NCBI GenBank assembly: GCA_951230915.1
Contig: OX579639.1
Coordinates: 11,656,001 to 11,720,000 of the forward strand
DNA: 64,000 bases
DNA from: Antitrichia curtipendula
Taxonomy: Eukaryota; Streptophyta; Bryopsida; Hypnales; Leucodontaceae
Reading direction: 5' to 3'
In this document: in pieces, positions 37,216 through 48,572 of the stretch
How the letters are laid out: each line of letters opens with the position of its first letter
Position numbering within the stretch: position 1 is the stretch's first letter
Made by a program: the position numbers and the translations under genes
Notes under the pieces: model-generated
Told to the model about the DNA's origin: nothing
Databases searched by the model: none
Seen by the model: only the letters and a program-made list of their open reading frames with translations

Positions 37216-37419
37216 CTGTGATGAGCGCCAAGAGTATGGCGATGTTGTTGATGAGATTGGAATTGCAAAGTTGAGCAGATGGCGTGCAGCACTGGATCTA
37301 GAGAAAGAGGTGCAATGGAATCTTGTTGTTGCGGAGAAAAGGAAAGGGAAGAGAAGGGCAGGGAAGGGAAAAGGGACAATGAGCTTCAGAGACTGGGTCC
37401 CGTTGGTGAGTTCTGGCAC
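37216..37419 (-). other. Candidate leader or first exon of the same minus-strand gene
   Basis: GC-richer, pyrimidine-rich sequence reading away from the Pinin gene, ending in a strong donor (CATCACAG|GTAACA, after 37216). C/T-rich tracts of this kind are typical of plant 5' leaders. It could be joined to the exon at 36238 by a 977-bp intron. No coding frame is convincing. The plus-strand frame here (37187-37468) lacks support and is taken as a shadow. Confidence 0.25.
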
Positions 37420-39356
37420 TCAAGCTTTGGGTTTTGGGGCCTTGGGGATAAGGGAACTGGACCTATAGAGAGGAAGCAATTGAGCATTGTTTCTATTATT
37501 ATATGGCATGAGTTTTTTTTGGTTGGATTTTAATCCTACAACACCGGATTGGTCACTGTGGAAATCATTCTTTTTGGTACCGTGTAAGTGTGTGAATCAT
37601 TTGATTAAAAAACACCCTCGAGAGCACTCATTAAAGGTCAAACTATTGTGCAAGATATTTTCTTTTCACACAGTATTTCAAGGATGAACATCTCCAATTC
37701 TGTCTTACATAGAAGGATTCTCTATCATCCGTCGGACACTTTTAGGCTGATTTGCCGTTATAGGATTAACCATGAAAGGACAAGACCTATCACCAAAGTA
37801 CTTTTTGCCAAAAATGATTCAACTTGCTTGGGAACCAAGAAGTGCACCCTTCATTTCTACAATGATGTGAAAAGTCATCCATTGACCAATTTTTGGTTGG
37901 TGCAATCTTATAGGGTTAATGGAAGAGTATTATAGATTCTCTTCTTATGCTTTTTTGGAACACCGTATGTTGTCATGAATAGAAGAACTACATTTAGGCA
38001 AGAATTTGTAGAGGTTGATCTTAGAAAAGGGTCGTACTTACATGTAGTTTCTTCAAGATAACTATACCTAATTTTGATCTTTTTCTAAAAATGACCTTAC
38101 ATATTCTTCTTCCAAATACACCTATTTCCAAAATTTATAATTTATGTACATGGTGAATAAAAAAACATAGTCAGAGAACTTAAAATATTTTTTTTTGACT
38201 TTCAATAAGTTGTAATTAAAATTGAGTTCATTTAGTAATGCAAGCAATGATTTTTTGTTCATTTGGTCAATTTTAGGTGCAATTATCATTTTAAATGAAG
38301 ATACTTTAAGAATTAGAATTGCTCTAATTTTGGTGTGAAAGAAAATTTTCCAAAGTAATCTTGAAGCGGTGTGTGCAATTGACAATTGAAAAAACATAAA
38401 TTATACAAGTACTCTAATGTGCTACATAATTATTGATGATTTTTAGAATTTAGGATTTTTTTTTTAAGTCTTATAGTGCTTAGCAAGGTTTTATATAAAG
38501 AAAATCCAATTCCAATTGTAATATAATTAAAACTATGGTATGAAAAAATAGACATGGATAATTCAAACTCAGTCATTGAAAGACATAGAAATGTATAATA
38601 ACTGATGCTATGTACATAATTTTTGTTGAAGGACAAGGAGATTTGACTTTAATATACCACATTGTATTGAAAATTGAATTGTTATGGATGTCTATGGTGC
38701 TACTTCCTTTTGTAATCATATTTGGTGATGAACTTCAACCATGAGTGTTTTCTTTATCTTCATCATCCTTCAAAATTTAACTTGAACCCTTTTTCTTTTC
38801 ATAACCACATTTCTTGTATATTATTTATCAATTTCTTTCTCATCACCATATACATATGCAAGTTGATGCTTCTATATAGCAATTAAGTGTTTTGAAAATT
38901 TAGTATTTTGTAAGTATAGGACAAGGTTGGCAGTGGCTCTTTTCAAGCTATAGGTACCCCACAAATGCAAATTGCAAATTAACAGTTTTAAAAATTTGAG
39001 ACTTTGTTGTTAATTATTGGCTTTATAAAATACTGATTCATTTTGGCTTCTACATTTAGTTGTTGAATTCTATTGGAATCCAAATCTTTGTAATTTTTAA
39101 AATTATAAAATCATTCAATTGGAGTTCTTTTACGGCACATTACCTCGTTTTTTAAAAATATATTTATATTTATAATCTAACACCAAAATTCCACACACAC
39201 ATACATAAATATATGTACATATATATAATCTGTAGATCTTGTGTGTGTGTGAAATCTTTTTAATCCCTAGATCTTTGTAATATTGATATTTTCAATTAAT
39301 TGATTATAGCTTATGCATACATACATAAAAATTTCTACAAATCAATTTATATATTC
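37420..39356. other. AT-rich intergenic DNA, no gene seen
   Basis: No supported gene. Short TA- and GT-type simple repeats lie at about 39190-39260. Confidence 0.4.
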
Positions 39357-39969
39357 TTAACCCCTAAAGCCCTGAGGGTGTTTTTTTGTCACAAACCACT
39401 CAAAACTACCACTTCTTCTGCATTCACTTAAGGAAACCAAATTTTTTTTAAATAAAAAAAAAAATATATATATATATATATTGTGAATTTAATCGTAGGA
39501 TCTTGTATTTAATTTATCTGAAATCATGGAATAAAAATTTCATTAAATTTGACCGTACGGATTGGATGATATTAGCATTCAAAGCTAGACAAAAAGAAAA
39601 TTCTTTAAAAGATGCTTAAATTGCCCGAAAAACTAAGATTGTCCATAACTTTTTCATCCCTAGTCCAAATAGAATGAATCAAAGCTTCACGTCTAGATAA
39701 AAACATAATATTTTAGAAAAAACTTCAATAAAAATTATTTTGACTTTTTGTAATTTTTTTGGGGTCCCACCAATCTCTATTTCTTGCTTATTGTGCTATA
39801 ACTTTTTCATCCGGCATCCAATTGAAACAAAAATGATATATCCACAAAGCTCTTGCAAAACTACACAGCCTCAAAACATCTCAAAAAATTTCACTTCAAA
39901 TTGAGACAATAGGAACCTATCCAAATCCAAATTGTCCCCCGAGGAGACAAATGGTCCTTTAGGGGTTAA
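39357..39969 (+). mobile_element. Family A TTAA element, subfamily A1 (613 bp)
   Basis: Ends TTAACCCCTAAAGCCC and CTTTAGGGGTTAA. The body is close to 5322-5911 over its full length, with an extra A run and TA repeat at about 39450-39480. No ORF. Confidence 0.9.
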
Positions 39970-40786
39970 TTTCATAAAAGTTTATTACAAAACTAATTTC
40001 AAAATGATCAATTAAATTAAAAATGCTTTGTGTGCTTATTATTCCTCATTGTGCACTAAAATTGCAATCCAACTTTGAAAGCCTTTGAAGTGTTTATCTT
40101 TAAAAACACCCTAATGTATATTATGCGTACAAACCTTGACCACATATTAATTCATATTTATCGATCAAGTTCCAAATGGATATGTTGATACCACAATTTC
40201 CAACTTCTCAATGACTACAAACAACTTCTCAATAACTACAAAGTGTTTAACTACGAGTACTAAAGAGTGAATTTGTTGTTGAATCTTCAACTTTTGATAA
40301 TTACAATCATTTGCCTTGTCAAAAATGTTTATATTTATATAGATAGATACAATAGATGTGGATATTTTAGACTTGTTTTATTTGCTAAATTATATCTTTT
40401 TATTATACCAAAATGAGCCAAAAACATTCTTGCAATTTATTAGGTCTCCTTTTCATTTTGTATTTGTATAGTACATTATACCCTAAATGAAAATCAGATT
40501 CAACATAAAATTAAGTCATTTTTGTAAGAAAGTCACACGTCATGTTGTGAATGGTGTGAGGTGAAGTGGACCCTGAGAATCTGACGTGGAAATCCAATTG
40601 ATTGTCGACTCAAGCCATCACGTACGGTTTACGCTGATTACTAATAATATATGCTGATTATATGTTTTCAAATCCATCAAGAACCTTCAAACACTAAATG
40701 GCACATCATTTGTGAAATCGAATCAGAACCCCAAATTCCATAACATTCAAGAGCTGTGAGAGCAGCTGCCTTTCCTCTGACGGAAT
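39970..40786. other. AT-rich intergenic DNA, no gene seen
   Basis: Nothing supported. Confidence 0.4.
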
Positions 40787-40847
40787 GATGTGGTATATTC
40801 CACATTATTTCATCCTTTGGATGAAATGGTGTGGAATATTCCACACC
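40787..40847. repeat. Short hairpin, 29-bp arms, 3-base loop
   Basis: The arms at 40787-40815 and 40819-40847 pair with few mismatches around the loop TTT. The right arm contains GGAATATTCC, which fits one nGAAnnTTCn heat-shock-element unit, but the repeated unit array needed for such a site is absent. Confidence 0.8.
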
Positions 40848-41086
40848 CAACATTAGCTAATAAGCCACGCGTCAATAATGTCAGACTTCTGCTCAGTGCC
40901 AAGGTCATGACTGCACAATTGGGTTACTGGGAGATTGGACACTTTCAATTTCAGCAAAGCACAAAAAAATAGCTTAAAAGAAAAATGACAAACAATTCAG
41001 TGAGGTTAATAATTTAAAGGCTTGAGTTCACTCACATTGCATTGGAAACCATTCATGTTTCGTGCTTAGGAATTAGAAGACAATTC

Positions 41087-41659
41087 TTTATGTACATATG
41101 GGGTGGTAGGAGGTAGAACAACCCATGTGGGATATGTAATTTAGAGTTTGTAATTTCTCAACCGCTCATAGTTAAGTCTAAAGTAGGAATTGTGTTAAAA
41201 TTATAATTTCAGACCTCATTTAGGCATAGTGGAATACCTTTTTTCAAAAAAATTTGAACTAAAAAAAATTGTGGAATCAAGCTAAGTTTCATCTCCAAAA
41301 ATCCGTTTGAGATTTTAATCTTCCACTCAAAAGTTATAGACAAATTTCATAGAGGGGTTTAAAAGGATTTTTTTTGACATTTTCATACATCCTCTCTGAA
41401 ATTTGTCCATAACTTTTGAGTGGAAGATTAAAATCTCAATCGGATTTTTGGAGATGAAACTTAGCTTGATTACCCAAATTGTTTTAGTTCAAACTTTTTT
41501 GAAAAAAGGTATTCCACTATGCCTAAATGAGGTCTGAAATTATAATTTTAACACAATTCCTACTTTAGACTTAACTATGAGCGGTTGAGAAATTACAAAC
41601 TCTAAATTACATATCCCACATGGGTTGTTCTATCTCCTACCACCCCAAGTGTACATAAA
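41087..41659. repeat. 573-bp near-perfect palindrome (long hairpin / foldback element)
   Basis: From TTTATGTACATATGGGGTGG on the left to CCACCCCAAGTGTACATAAA on the right, the two arms of roughly 250-280 bp are reverse complements with only scattered mismatches. They meet at about 41373. There is no ORF and no resemblance to families A to C. The transcript of either strand would fold into one very long hairpin. Confidence 0.93.
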
Positions 41660-43287
41660 AAGCTTCTCTTTTCTACAAAAAAAAATTAAAATAAATTATT
41701 GATAGCCAATGGTTAGATTCATTGGTGTAATACTCAATGAAGTCTCTGGGTTATGACAGACTATGTATCTTTAAAATTATTTGTTTGTATATTTTGTTCT
41801 AGAGTTACCCAAAAAAATAGATCGCACCATAAATGTACTGCCAATGTCTCGGTCCTGAAGCATACATTAATAACATGTGGATGCATTTCGTGGATGAAGA
41901 CTTCAGAGAGACAAAGGCAGCCTCTCTGAAGGCTCTTGAATGTTATGTCAAACTGAACTTCATTGTCATAACCAGGATTGCGACCTTGATTACTCTATTA
42001 CAATTGAAACTGGCAAGCCAAGTTGCAAGTTTATCGGAGGCTTGAATATATGAAAGAAAGGAGGCAGCAACTATAAGACATCCAACCAAAATATTACAGA
42101 AAGCGTTCCTCAAACTAAGAAAATACAAGAAATATGTACAGAATGCATGATAAATACTTAACTAAAGCACAAAAAGTTTCTAAGAAAATTTGAATTACCG
42201 TACTTCATATCATTATCAAAATTATCATTATCAAAATCCACCGCTGGTGTCGTATGACAGCAGTTGAAATACATACTGCATATTGCAGGTAGCGTAGATG
42301 AGAACCACCAAGAATAACGTGCCATGGACATATGGCTAGGTGAGATGATAGCTGCTGTTCTCATCTAAAACAATAACTAGATCCAACTTGAGAGCAATGG
42401 CTAATGCTCTAATGATGATGATCACAACACCACTCCCATCGGAGAGCTGCGGCGGAGGGACACTAATCTCGTAGACTCGATTAATTCAAGCCATAGGTTG
42501 TCTCGCATGTCACTGCAGATGGCATACAATCAATTGACCAAGCCATAGTCCAAGTGTCGGTTTTCAAAGACACGAGTGATACTGCACAAGTGGAGGCATG
42601 AGCGCATATAAAGAAACTCAGCTCGTGGGAAGATTTGAAACACAAACCCTATAGCAGACGAGTACCCTTGAACGCACATTCCATTAGTCCTGCTGATCCA
42701 TCCTGGTCCACATCGATGACATCAATAATTAACATAACGAGGTACAAAGCAGACGGAAACAGTGTACCTCCGAAAATGCTCCAACAAGATGACGCCGCCA
42801 TACCGAGGGTTTCTTCAGCTGCATAGGTGTAACACCTTGGTGCTACTCTTGAATCTTCCATTTTTCTCCAAACCAAATCATCAACACTTGAGAGCCCACT
42901 TTAAAAGCCACTAGTGAACCTTAAGGCAAAACCAGATGAACACCTTTAACCCAAAGAACATAAAAATTAAAGTATTTCTCCACTGTACACCTTTGATCCT
43001 GCAGAAGTGATCTCTACAAAGTACTTCAATTATCTATGACCGCATGCAAAATTCTCCCTACTAGTAAGGCTCACGATCTAATTAAAAAACACACTGCCGT
43101 TGTCATTGGCCTCCTCATCAGTCATGACCGTGGGACTGCCTAGGAAAAATAAGCTCCTAGTGCATAATCAAAACATCATAAGTTCCAAAATCACCTTTTT
43201 CTAAACAGTCCACGTAACAACAATCCTGAAGTAGCCAACACCGTCAAGACTTCTCACCTTCCAGTGTCATCTCCTGCCTCAGACAAT
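41660..43287. other. Downstream region of the Pinin-like gene, no other gene seen
   Basis: Moderately GC-rich in places (42380-42850), probably including the 3' untranslated region of the minus-strand gene. Open frames at 41833-42045, 42635-42826 and 42649-42876 have no splice or family support. Confidence 0.35.
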
Positions 43288-46200
43288 CTACACGCTGACC
43301 AATTTGTTAACCTCCGCATCCCCAACTGTTACCCTCTCCTCGTCTTCTTCTACAATCATGGCACCGGTCTCATCATCCTCATCTTCAACAACGTCGCTTG
43401 CTTCTCTAGGTCCCTCAGGGGCATTGTCACCACCATCCCCCTCTTTATTTGACTCAGCAACAGGGGTGGCACCAGGGGCTTTAGTTCGCCCAAGAGGCCC
43501 GTTTTTCCATTTCTCAATTTCAGCATCCAAGTTCGCCATGCTGAGTTCAGAAATTTGCTTCTGGTTTTCAGCTAGCTCCTCCTGTGACCTGGACTTCCAT
43601 TCTTCCAGATCCTGCAATTTGATTCGATATAACAGAAATTGTGAGAGAGAAGTTGCAAAAACAAGAGATAGGCTAGAAACTATAACAAGAATCACCAAAG
43701 CCCCCTCTATAATCAGCACAGTCTGACCATATTTTGACAAATGAAGTGCATATTACCGAACAGCCATTCTTGAGTGTTGATACTGACTAGCCAAATGCAG
43801 TTCACAAGCAACATAACCAACGAGGTTATATACCACGAAAATAGATGGATACTATCAACAAGGAAGTATATCAATACCACTCTAGACTAATGAGTAGTCA
43901 CCGTACCTGCTGGGCTTCCTGGAGCAGCCTGTCCGTCTTTTCACTAGGCTTTACTGGCAAATAATAAATTGCAGGTCCTGCTTTTGTTCTGTTCTCACAA
44001 TACATCATGATTTTGAGACTCAGATTCTTAGTGCATGGTACTATTTAGTGTCAACGCATCATAACATGTTCATGTATCATTTTCGTTCCTACTTAAAATT
44101 CACCGTGACTACATCAAGGAAGATGATTTGAAAGGCACTAAACATGAAAAATCTTACCTTATGAAACTACCAAGCCGAGTATGATGCTCTGCCCATTGTA
44201 GAAAGAGGAGCTCTAGATGCTTAGCCTCTGCCTCTGCTTGCAATTTGGCTCGTAAGGTCTGATATATAACATTCAGGGATGAGCTTGAGGGAACAAAACA
44301 TGCACGAGAGCCTTCGAGTGTCTTAAATGTTAAGTCAGAATCTTGAACCAGTCAGTTAAAAGGACGGGCATTGCACATCTGGTCATAAAATCTGTCACCA
44401 TAGATAATTCTAATGTGCTGACATCTCAATAAATTGTGAGGAAGCCGTTCTAGAGATTGGAAAATACCAGGTCAGCTCGCCGTTTTTCGGCCATGGCTTC
44501 CCGTTCTTGCTGACGTAAACGTTCACTTTCTTCTTGCGCCTTCTGCTCTGTCTGTAGAGTTACATATACGGGGAATCAGCCACAGCACCAATCCAAGAGA
44601 TGACCAAGAGGACCAACTCGACATCTCAAGAGCTCAAAACAAGCACTGAACGCCCCAAAACGTACAATCTGACGATTTAAAGAAACAGGAGCCCACTTTT
44701 TCTCTCGTCTAAACAAGAAGGCAGAACATGGAAAACCAGAGTTAAAAGATACGTAATTGAAGCCATTGGAGGACACATTAGAGAATAACGAGAAAAATGC
44801 CAAGCCACCCAAGATTATTGTCCAGGATTTCTCAACTCACCTTTTTCAACTGTTCAGACCGACGTTGAAATGAGTCTGATACAGATAACTTTTTATCTTC
44901 CTGCCTAAATTTCTGCCAACAGAAGAGAATCCTCCATGAGTAAACAGTGAGTATGAAGTATCACACATTATTTTCTTAACCAGTGAGTGTAGTGATCTTC
45001 TTACAAACGAATCTCAAATCAGTGTTTGTAGAAATTTTCTTAACCTGCCCACTCAGCAGTACTCTGGCATCAACTCTCATTACACAACAATCATACTGAA
45101 AATACTTGATGCGTTTCGAAATTTCCAAATCCACCTATTCTGTATATTTCAATAAAAGTTGAAATAAGTAAAATTAGCGCTGTATTGAAACAAAAAATCC
45201 ACGTACCTCTAAGGTACCTAATAGGGCCCCAAACATCCTTCGGTTGCGCTTTGCAACACTGGGGTCACTGGTCTTGGACAGAACCCTGGGTACTGGCTCA
45301 GCAGGTTGCGCATCTTGATTCAGCTACAAATTCAAAAATACATAAACAAGTTTCAAAAATCAAGAACTGTCTGCCATATTCCATCAACAATGTGCCAGAA
45401 TCGGATTACAGATGCACGCAGAACTGTTAACCCTTTAAGGTCAAGCAATAATAAATAGGTTGCTTTCACTAAGGAAACGTCACATCATGGACCCTTAAAG
45501 GGTTAATTTATATTAAGGAAAGAAGCCGCACTTCCTAATCTGATGGTACGCAAGAAGTTCCACCAGCTCAGATAATCACGTAGGTTGAGCAATAAGCAAA
45601 ATTAGTTTCAAAGACCTACTGCACGTGAAACTTTAAATTGTGAAACAAGTGCACATACATGTGGACCAGGTGGGTTGCTGACACGGACGAGGAATCCTCT
45701 CTCCTTAGGAAACCTCCTTGGCCCTCCAGGTCCTCCAGGACCTCCTTGAACACCTGGTCCTGCTGAACGAGGCCCACCACTACTGGGTGTGCGTATGCTT
45801 GAGTCAGTGCGTCCTCTCCGTTGTGAATCGGTTGATGGGAGAGGGTTAGAGTCATCTGCATTATAATTGCGTTGAAGAGTCGGCCTTCGATCTGCGACAT
45901 CAGTCTCTTCGTCTGCATCATCTTTGTCAGGCTGAACATCCTCAGTCTTTTCCTTTTCATCCTCTATTTCAGCAGGCTTCTCCTCTTCTGCAACCTGTGC
46001 AAACCAGGACCCGTCATAAATTATTTCTCCTGTGTTACAATAAGGTAGCAAATGAAATATTGTAAAACGATTTGAGTATGCGACGCACCTTCACCACGGC
46101 TGAGAGCAGCCTTTTCTTTCTAGGACGCTGGTCTTCCCCATCAAAGTTTTCAACCTGCAGTCACAACGGTATTATGTCGGCGCGCAAATCGGAAAGAACA

Positions 46201-48518
46201 AACCAGTTTCAAATCCAAATGTTAGTTTGCAATGCCACAAATCTCTTCCAAAGCATTGACACACGGAAATGAACAACTCGGTGGCCCTTCCCCTGTGGAA
46301 AATATTCGTGCAAGATATAATCACAGTTCAAAATTCTTCAGTCAGAAACATCTGTATGCTCTCCTTACCCGCCTAATAACACCTCGAGGGTTATTGCGCT
46401 GGTGAGGACCGTTTGCATCGTGATTCCTAACAGAGCCACCTTGGGGAACATTTTTTCGTAGCCCTCTTGGGTCTCGTAGTCGCTCAGTAATCTGTAATCC
46501 AACCACAGAATCACCTCATCATATCAGATACCATTTCAGAGAGGTCATTGATGCAAGGACACAAAGCGGGCAAGTACGCATGACCCCAGTGAACACAGTC
46601 AGATGGATCACTCGTAAATTTAAAGCAGTAACTAAAAGCCGCTGTCTATAGTGGCTAATGACATACTATCTCTGACTGCAATGCACAATCAAAGTTTGCC
46701 GATACACCGATCTCTTAACTTCACCACATATATACTCAGACGGTCCCATTCAGACAAACCTTGAGAATCCTTACTTCATGCACAATGTATACTATAACCT
46801 GGCGATTATAGAACCAAGAGTGATATACATCCTTCATCAAAATGAAATCAGATGAAGACTACGCACAGTCAGCTCTCCCACAAAATCACTTCACCACAAT
46901 AGTCATGAGAAGACGGGAAAAAAACGGGATTGATTGCTAAAGAAGTACCAAGGCGGTTCAAATCTCATAGCTCTTCGATTCAATTAAAGGTAGGGAATCC
47001 AAAAACAGAACTTTCGACATGAAACTCGGTCAAATGAAAGAAAACTGATATTCATCCGATCACATAAAAACGGACATTGAGAACCTCCTTTTTCGGGAGA
47101 TAAATGGGGACAGATGCAGAATCGGAGACACCTAGGGGTGCCTGAGTATACTACAGGGGAGAGGGGGGGTCCGATTCTACATTCTAACCGATAAATGGGA
47201 TGTGATCATTTCAAATGGCTACCGTCAGCAGTTTTGATGGATTTCAGCAAGGAAGCTGAATAGAGAAATAGGTCGGATGCCCATAAAATTCCTTGCACCC
47301 GCATCTACCTCCGGTTGTCGTTGGAGGATTCCATTAACAGTTATTCTTAGAACACTATGAAGCAGCAGCATTTTATTCCGACTTACAAAACACTCTATCA
47401 CTAAACCATGACTTCGACTCAAGTCAAATAATAAGGCCATCTACCAAGTACAACCACAGAATCGTCTTTGAAGAGGTTTTCAACCACATTTTTCACGACT
47501 GTTCCCTTCTTTGAACAACCGGGGTGAAACTATGCATGGACGTCAAGGTGCACCGAACCTGATTCTGAAAATTCCGAAACAAAGAGCAACCCTAAATCTA
47601 AAAGAAAGAGAACACTTGAATGACAATCCCTTTAAGAATGATCCAAAAAAACACCGAAAGAATGCAGAATATTATGGCAACTGCAAAACGAGCTGAACAA
47701 CAACAAATTCCCGTCGTAAATCACATGTGATTGGAAATTAGGTTTGGACCATGAAGAAGAGAGGAACTGAATGCAATCTAAAAATCGTCATTCAGTTGAA
47801 GAGGTTTTCCACTAAAAAAATTCAAGACGGTTCTTCTCTTTAAAATGCGCAGCGAAACTATCCATCACCTTCTGGTTACACCAAAATCTGCTTCAAAAAA
47901 TTCCGAAATGAACACCAAACCCTAAATTAAGAAGAAAGATCAAAACTCGTAAAACACTCTCCGAGCACGATCCAACATACCGCCGAAGGAAAGAATTCAA
48001 AATGTCGTTGCAACTGAGCGACAACAGTCCCCGACGTCAATCTATTACGACCTACATAACATTGATGTCGCTAAATACGACTCAACGTCCCCTGTCAAAG
48101 AAGAAAGTCATCCCACAGTCAATCGCTTTTGAAGGCGTTCTCCACCGAAAAAATTCCAACACCGTTCGGTTCTTTGAAAACCAGTAGCGAAGTTCTCCAT
48201 CCCCGTCTAGGTACACCAAGTCTGATCCCGAATATTTCGAACCCCGAACTCCAAACCCTAGAATTAAAAGAAAGATAAAAACGCGAACACCAATCCATTC
48301 AAGACTGATCCAACAAACCGCCGAAACAATTCAGAATGTAGCTGGTTGCAACCGCACAAATATCTGAACAAGAACAACCAATGGCACGGAATCGGAGAAT
48401 TAGGGTTTGGAAAAATGGGAAAAAAATGGCGGACCTCTCGCTGTTGGCGCTGGAGTTCGTCGATCTCGCGCCGAAGATCCTCCGCGGTCTTGATGGGCGC
48501 CTCCAGCAGCGTCGCCAT
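43288..48518 (-). CDS. PNN: Pinin-like protein (Pinin/SDK/memA family), nuclear mRNA-processing factor
   Basis: Pinin proteins are nuclear, exon-junction-complex-associated factors that influence splicing. Ten exons on the minus strand, 5' to 3': 48518-48435, 46491-46369, 46154-46089, 45994-45659, 45323-45207, 44912-44841, 44551-44468, 44258-44158, 43988-43907, 43611-43288. All introns are GT-AG, and all are phase 0 except the eighth (phase 2). The product is 462 aa. Residues 10-45 match the conserved N-terminal block (LRREIDELQRQQRE then ITERLRDPRGLR). A basic RPRKKRLLSAVVK (residues 79-91) is a likely nuclear signal. An acidic and Gly/Pro-rich spacer follows. The Pinin core spans about 228-360, with KRNRRMFGALLGTLEKF, a Glu/Arg-rich coiled coil, ELLFLQWAEH and TKAGPAIYYLPVKPSE. 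An acidic tail closes the protein. The exon-by-exon order matches plant Pinin-like proteins. No break is seen; the exon 4 donor (CAT|GTATGT) is the least certain junction. Confidence 0.95.
45427..45506. mobile_element. 80-bp miniature TTAA hairpin element in Pinin intron 4
   Basis: Ends TTAACCCTTTAAGGTC and GACCCTTAAAGGGTTAA (about 16 bp, one mismatch or indel) sit within intron 4 (45324-45658). It is bounded by TTAA like families A and B and resembles their terminal sequence, but it is far shorter. It leaves the splice sites intact. Confidence 0.75.
47460..48380. repeat. Three degenerate ~330-bp tandem repeats in Pinin intron 1
   Basis: Related units begin near GAAGAGGTTTTC at 47470, GAAGAGGTTTTCC at 47798 and GAAGGCGTTCTCC at 48131, spaced 328 and 333 bp. 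Each also has a recurring AACCCTAAAT/CCCTAGAATT segment followed by AAAGAAAGA, then GATCCAA with CCGAA. Units are strongly diverged, so the duplication is old. The third runs into the first coding exon's splice donor region. Confidence 0.65.
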
Positions 48519-48560
48519 GGGAGCGATGCAGAGCGTCGGGTGGAGGGTGTGGAACTACTA

Positions 48561-48572
48561 CTACAGCTTCAT
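48561..48572 (-). other. Possible four-codon upstream ORF in the Pinin leader
   Basis: Forty-three bases before the start codon the minus strand reads ATG AAG CTG TAG. If the transcription start lies further upstream, this minimal ORF would be in the leader and could modulate initiation. No transcription start could be fixed. Confidence 0.3.

Noticed and set aside
37187..37468. Plus-strand 93-codon frame
   Set aside because: Lys/Gly/Glu-rich complement of a pyrimidine-rich minus-strand leader-like tract; no motif or splice support.
40787..40847. Heat-shock-element promoter
   Set aside because: Only one clean nGAAnnTTCn unit and no gene start nearby; the hairpin explains the symmetry.
42649..42876. 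Minus-strand frame containing DVDQDGSAGLME, which fits the 12-residue EF-hand loop pattern
   Set aside because: A single loop with Ala at the hydrophobic position, no partner EF-hand or flanking helices, and no splice context. Chance match is likely.
44576..44812. 78-codon minus-strand frame inside the Pinin gene
   Set aside because: It lies wholly in intron 6 between well-supported exons and matches no Pinin sequence.
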